Assembly (NCBI GenBank): GCA_941918925.1
Contig: OW799233.1
Location: 171,596,235 to 171,660,234 of the forward strand
DNA length: 64,000 nucleotides
Reading direction: 5' to 3'
Origin: Phyto melanocephala
Taxonomy: Eukaryota; Arthropoda; Insecta; Diptera; Rhinophoridae
Below the pieces are notes generated by a model, which did not search any database, was not told the DNA's origin, and saw only the letters and a list, made by a program, of their open reading frames with translations. Positions 59,044-64,000 of this stretch are shown piece by piece. Positions within the stretch are counted from its first letter, which is position 1. The number at the start of each line of letters is the position of its first letter. The translations under genes and the position numbers were made by a program.

Positions 59044-59345
59044 TAAAGGGTGTTTTTGTAGAGGTATATAACTGTTAAATGAAAAAAAAACAAATATATA
59101 TTTTTTAAATTGACATGCAATTTACTTTATTCGAAAGATGATCTCTTGGCAATATAATTTTAATATAACATCTGGCATATGACCGCCTCGGCTGGCTCGG
59201 ATGTAGTCTACTTTAATCAAACTTTGATGACTTTTTTCAACATTTGTGGCGGTAAATCCTCCAAGCGGTCAATCGTTATGATCTAATCGGCATAGACTAC
59301 CCACTTTACATATCCCCACAGAAAATAGTTTAACAGAGCGATTGA
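59044..59345 (-). pseudogene. Mariner-like transposase C-terminal remnant
   Basis: The minus strand reads NVEKSHQSLIKVDYIRASRG followed by GHMPDVILKLYCQEIIF, the 'GGHM..II' C-terminus of mariner-type transposases, with frame changes upstream (ERLEDLPPQMLKKVIKV). GGGTGTTTTTGTAGAGGTAT at 59049 may be the element's terminal repeat. Only the last part of the gene remains. Confidence 0.5.
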
Positions 59346-60288
59346 ATCTGTTGTTAATGTTAAAATCACTAGACAGTTAAAATGTTAATAACGGAAAAGA
59401 AATATAAGTTCGTCACATACATACGTTTAACAGCAACAAAAACAACAAATAATTTTCTTCTAAATAAAAATAGATAGAGTTTGTTTTTTAATTATTGTAA
59501 AATTAGAAAATAATACCCGGAGTATTAACCGAAGTAACACCCAAATTTTTGTATCCCTATTTAAGCTACGTTTTAAGAGTTTTGTGTATGTGCTCTGTTC
59601 TGATTTGTGTATTGTTTTGATTACAATATGATTTTACTCTATTATACTTTTTTTTGCTAGTGTAAAATTATCTTTAGAAATATAAAAAATTTAAAAATCT
59701 GTATATGAGCAAAATTCAAATAAGTTAACTGTAAAAATAATCCCAAAACAGACAAAGTAAGGTCTCTAACCTGCCCGTACCGAATCTGATAATAGCATTC
59801 ACTATCACTATTTGACCCATATATCTGCAATTTTAACTAAGGCGCCATCTTCAGCTTCAACTCTTTCATAGCTTCGTTTTTTTTTACTGGTGAAGCGCTT
59901 TTGTTTGATACCCATACTGAACGGGTTTAAGGATGTACATTTTTATATACTAGCTTTTATCGATATACAAATTTATTGTACGCCATTTTAAAATCATTAT
60001 TGACCTAAAATTTGTTTTTTAGCCATGATATTTTGCTAGTCAAGCCCTTTTATTTGGTACCCATGTTGACTCTGTCGGTTGTGTTTAAGTTGAAAAAATC
60101 TATTTTCACTTTTGGTTAAACACTGAAGCATTTGTATTTTGCTGCTTATATCTCAATTAGTTTTGAATTGATTTTTTAATTTTTTTTTGAAATTTTTTCA
60201 AAGGTATCGCTTATAGTTTATTGTCTTTAAAGCTTCCAAAATTTAATTAGGAATTTTAGTTACTTTCTATATTAGAAAAAAATATATA

Positions 60289-61921
60289 CAGTACTGGTCA
60301 ACACAATTGGAACTGGGATTGCGTTTGTAATTTTCTTTGATTTATTTTGTTCAAATTACACTGAGTAACTAAAATTTAATTTTTTTAATATCTTTATATA
60401 TTGTTTTTTGTTAAACAAATAAAAAAAAATTAATAACGTTAAATTTAAACAACAACAGAATTAATAATAATGGATGTATACAAAATGCAGGTGTTCAAAA
60501 CATTTTCAACTCTTAAAGTAATTAACAAAAAATACAATAAATGATTTTATTGCTCAGTATTTGGTAGTGTAGCCATTATTTTTTATAACTTCTGAACACC
60601 TCTTAGGCATTAAGGCAATGATATTTTTAATAAAATCGTCAGAAAATTAATTCCACTGCTTCTCTAACTGGATGAAAAATTCATCACTATTTCGGAATAC
60701 TTTATTGCCAATATTTCGTTTTACATCCATCCACATGTTCTCAATCGGGTTGAGATCGAGAGATTGAGACGGCCATAACATGGTATTAATTTTATTATCC
60801 TCCAGCCAAGCCTTTACAATCCCTGCTGTATGTTTTGGGACGTTTTCGTGCTGGAAGGTCCATGATAGTAGCATTTCCCATTCAGCATACGTAAGCATAA
60901 CAGAACTCAAAAGATCTCTATAGATTGTGGCCGTCATATTGTTAATTATGCGATTATTTTGACCAATCCCATTTCTTGAAAAACACCCCCACACCATAAT
61001 GTTTCCATCACCGTATATCACTGGGGCAGTTTTGTCTAACATTGACTCTTCTATCTGATCACCGGAGGTTGAATTTTGACTCATCTGACCACAATACATT
61101 CTTCCAATGCTGTTGAGTACAATTTAAATGGGTACGTCCAAAACAAGTCGAGCTTTTCGGTTTTTTTTTCGGACACAAACACAAAAATGTGCATCTATAA
61201 CTTGTAAGACCATATTTTCGGGCCCTTCTTTTAATGGTGGAAAGATTGGCATTTTTTTAAAGTTCAGTTTTAGCTTCTCTGGGAACTGTTTTGTAAAAAA
61301 ATTCTTGATTTTCTGATATTCTCCTTCAGTTGTAACACGAGGTCTACTACCTTTATGGGTTGTATAGATGTTACCATTATAAACAATGCGCAAAATCGTT
61401 GATTTTGGAACCGAGTACTTTATAGAAATTTCATTATGAGAAAGTCCATTTCTAAAAACATTTAATATTTTGAATTTAAAATCAGAATTGTTTTTGTTTC
61501 CTGCAATTTTTACAAAAATTATTCTGACGATTTTAACGCTTTTAAAATTTAGTCATAACTTTTAAAGAACAATAATTAAAGTCAAATTTTTTAAAAAATA
61601 TAACGTCCTGAATCTCAAATTATTAAAATGGATTGCAATTACAGTTATTTCTTAGAATTTGCTAGTATAAATTGCTTCGTAAAGAGTAAGATTACTGAGA
61701 GTTGCAAAAGTTTTGAACAATTGCATTTTGAATACACCCAATATCATCAATTTTTTGTTGTTTTAATTTAATGTTATTAATTTTTTTCTTATTTGTTTAA
61801 CAAGAACAATATATGAAGATATTAAAAAAATTAAATTTTAGTTACTTAGTGTTATTTGAACAAAATAAATCAATGGAAATAACATGTTCAATTCCAGTTC
61901 CAAATGTTTTGACCAGTACTG
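60289..61921 (-). mobile_element. Tc1-like element with ~226-bp terminal inverted repeats, 1633 bp
   Basis: The outer ends begin CAGTACTGGTCAA on both sides and are flanked by TA (60287-60288, 61922-61923). Similarity between the ends continues about 226 bp inward (60289-60515 and 61696-61921), through TTTTGTTCAAAT.ACACT.A and CAAAATGCA..TGTTCAAAA. Long TIRs of this sort occur in IR/DR-type Tc1 elements. The inside carries a broken transposase on the minus strand. Confidence 0.9.
60647..61560 (-). pseudogene. Tc1-like transposase, frameshifted
   Basis: On the minus strand the gene can be followed from about 61560 in at least three frames. 61393-61124 holds VYNGNIYTTHKGSRPRVTTE (helix-turn-helix linker) and NFKKMPIFPPLKEGPENMVL. 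WSDESKFN near 61085 has the first catalytic aspartate. A frameshift leads into the 150-codon frame 61099-60647 with GDGNIMVWGCFSRNGIGQNN, TFQHENVPKHTAGIVKAWLE and LWPSQSLDLNPIENMWMDVK. The family's second aspartate (FQQDN) is E here (FQHEN); the last glutamate (PIEN) is kept. Stops, frameshifts and this substitution make it inactive, although its TIRs are well preserved. Confidence 0.8.
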
Positions 61922-62016
61922 TATATGTATATCCAAATTATTTTTGTCTATAACTTTGCCGATTACTGACCAACTTGTGTTATATTTTGCACAAATAGCT
62001 GTAAGACATTTTTATA

Positions 62017-62100
62017 GGTTAGGTTACGTTGAAAAGGAGGGGCATTAAAAGCCCAAACCTATGACAGGTATACACTTATGCCCAGTTGGCATGTTGTGCG
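62017..62100 (-). mobile_element. 5'-truncated LINE insertion, 3' tail only (~85 bp)
   Basis: GGTTAGGTTACGTTGAAAAG through GCCCAGTTGGCATGTTGTGC matches 55216-55300, the 3' end of the LINE on the minus strand. TAAGACATTTTTA before and TTAGATATTTTTA after are probably a diverged 13-bp target duplication. Confidence 0.7.
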
Positions 62101-62389
62101 CTTAGATATTTTTAAAAGTAGTAGCCAATGCTTGAGTTGAAAATTTGTTACCTTTGAGGTTAAAATATGGGAAAAAAGCAATCGTATTTACTTGTTCATA
62201 TCTCAGAAGCTTACTGGGTGTTTTTTTCCAAATACTTGCAATGGATTGATATCGTATACAGATCTGTGAAATATGTAATAAGAAGTTGACTTTAACTAAC
62301 ACATGGACAGACAGACATAAGACATTGTTTAATTAATAGCCCTAACTATAAGCTTTTAAAAAAAGGTGGCCTTTTCTGAATGAATATAG

Positions 62390-63430
62390 TAGAAATCAGC
62401 AAGAAAATGATAAAGAACTTTGGCACTAGGCGCGAGCAAAAAGTATAATTTCTTCTTCTTTCTGTTTCTTCTTTCGATTTGATGCCTGATGGTTGAAATG
62501 TGATAAATATGCGAAAAATTGTACATACCATGATGTAATTACACAAGGTGATAGCGTAAAGGAGAGCGATTTTCGGCTCTCTTTTTTATGTATGAAGTTT
62601 GACAACTTCCGGAGTTGAAATAGTTTTTTTAATATGTAGTTTGACATACTCCAGAACACAAAAAAATTGTCAGCTGGGCTGGCACCGCCACCTTGTATAA
62701 GTGTACCCTGGTGCAACCCGCTTTTTTGACAATTATATCAATTTCTTCATACTTTTTGGATTGAATAAAATCATATGACTGAGTGGTAAAGTGAAAATAA
62801 TTCTTAAGTTATGAAAATAACTTGCACATGCATGGGTTTTCAGTTATCAATATTTCTACATTTAGGGTTTAGAAAATCCAACTCCATTATAGAAGAAAAT
62901 TAAATACTGCATCTACGGAACCTCTATCACTTCTATGGAAAATGCTGTTGGAAAATTGAAACATAAAGTGCCTTTGCGGTAGTAAAGCCATTGAGTACAA
63001 TTTCGTGCTGTGCTGTTTAACATATATATCAACTTATCCTGTGCAAACTATAATTTAATAGGTAATAACCCAAATAATGTATTTTGACATCGTTCAGACT
63101 TATCACTGATTTGGAAACACCCTTTAAGTATAAAAATATTTTACGTGTTATATTACCATATGAACAGATTATGCCAACATTAATGTATTTAAAAGTAAAG
63201 AAATTAATTTTTGCAGAATTTTTCAAATATTTTCAAATACATTTGAATTAAACTCATTCAGTTGAAAATTAATTTTGTATATTTAAAATTGCTCTATTTA
63301 TGAAAATTTTTTTTATAAATCGTTAAAATGGCATTTTATGTGCGTTTTTGTAAAGTTTCTTTTATTTAAATTGTTCAAATTTAAGATATCGTTATGAATT
63401 TAATAAAAAAGGAAATTGTTTGAGATATTA
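62390..63430. other. AT-rich DNA with one possible small MITE
   Basis: ACACAAGGTGATAGCG (62543) and CACCGCCACCTTGTATAAG (62684-62702) are imperfect mirror images and could mark a 160-bp element. No gene was recognised. Confidence 0.3.
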
Positions 63431-63745
63431 AAAATTAAAAATTATGTCGGTCAATTTACTCCATCTACTGGCTTGACAGCCTCTAATTTTTTTCCAAAGT
63501 TATCAATCTTTTTTTTTCATAAACTGTTGTCAGTGGTTAATATCAGCTCGATATTGTTGTTCTTAAGCCATTAAACTGTTTTGAGGTTATTGCTGTAGAC
63601 TTTCGACTAAAAAAAACTACACAAAAAATACCCTAAACAAATGTGTTACATCACAAGATCATGACGGCCAATTCACTTGTCCTTTACGAGAAATAATACG
63701 ATTTCCAAATATTTTGTTCAAAAATTCCTTACAATCCTCAATTTG
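63430..63745 (-). pseudogene. Mariner-like transposase C-terminal remnant
   Basis: The minus strand reads QIEDCKEFLNKIFGNRIISR, KGQVNWPS, a stop, SCDVTHLFRVFFV, then degraded sequence. 'GNRIISR.G.VNWP..SCD.T.L' is the conserved block before the last catalytic residue in this family. Stops make it dead. Confidence 0.65.
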
Positions 63746-64000
63746 GATGTAAATCGAATAAGCTGTGAATACAACAGTAAAAAAATAATCAAACAAGAAA
63801 AATTTTTTTTAAAGGGAGCTTTAATTATTTGATTGTTTCTTTTATTTTCGTTTAGCATGTACATAAAGCACGGTTGGTTGGTTATCGCGGTAGTTCGCTG
63901 CACGCCAACAGTCAAGTAGAGTCTATATGACTCCGTTTTGACAGGACCACATCACTCGTCAGCTTTTAATGTATCTCAGAATAAGTCCAAGAGTAAGGCT

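Larger units (their letters stand above)
59762..62360 (+). mobile_element. DINE-like element, subfamily C, with two nested insertions
   Basis: The head (CCCGTACCGAATCTGATAAT, CTAGTCAAGCCCTTTTATTT) and the body after 61924 (GTCTATAACTTTGCCGATTA, TTGTTCATATCTCAGAAGC, CAGATCTGTGAAATATG, CACATGGACAGACAGACA) match the order of 31078-32082. A Tc1-like element (60289-61921) and a LINE tail (62017-62100) interrupt it. The 3' end decays near 62360. Confidence 0.55.

Overview
The window is AT-rich eukaryotic DNA, most likely from a higher fly (Diptera; calyptrate-like is my inference). The evidence is many dispersed copies of a repeat laid out like Drosophila INE-1/DINE elements (ATTCGGC..GCCGAAT hairpin, a GACCCCATAAAGTATAT core, a GTCY microsatellite, subterminal inverted repeats). 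These sit with P-like, piggyBac-like, Tc1/mariner-like, Harbinger-like and Helitron-like transposons. It is not bacterial: there are no operons, and the coding pieces carry GT-AG introns.

Only one stretch looks like a host gene. This is a probable first coding exon on the + strand (33734-34403): a Q/H-rich leader, then a hydrophobic signal or anchor segment, ending at a phase-1 splice donor. No further exon is recognised, so the transposon-filled DNA after it may be a long first intron. Everything else I can identify is mobile DNA.

0-15 kb: a DINE-like copy (511-1486); degenerate mariner- and Tc1-like transposase relics (1.7-4.7 kb); a repeat-poor stretch; a head-to-tail DINE-like array (8757-11111); a non-autonomous Helitron (14439-15067). 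15-32 kb: an apparently intact piggyBac-like transposon (15676-18352) inside a mariner-like relic; an inverted DINE-like copy (19262-20037); a P-like element with perfect 27-bp TIRs and an 8-bp target duplication, encoding only a THAP domain (20950-22340); several foldback/MITE elements; a second, deleted piggyBac-like element (25729-26460); a TIR element with a 4-bp duplication (28204-29155); DINE-like copies, one split by a mariner-derived MITE.

33-64 kb: the host exon; a second Helitron copy (35133-35873); a mariner-derived MITE holding a 198-bp retro-insertion with a candidate hammerhead ribozyme (36245-37039); a DINE-like copy split by a LINE RNase H fragment (37.3-39.0 kb); a small TA-flanked element (41796-42366); a Harbinger-like element keeping pieces of both its genes (43018-43996); a 420-bp MITE (45390-45809); a DINE-like copy interrupted by the mariner MITE (46925-49100), whose pre-insertion site can be read from the copy at 511-1486; a DUF4806-like spliced fragment; a 120-bp ACAT microsatellite; more mariner relics; a possible hAT end; a LINE RNase H fragment (55.2-55.9 kb); two more interrupted DINE-like copies, one holding a Tc1-like element with ~226-bp TIRs (60289-61921).

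The dominant theme is nesting. At least seven insertions lie inside older elements, and several have a related uninterrupted copy in the same window, so order of insertion and target-site duplications can be read directly.
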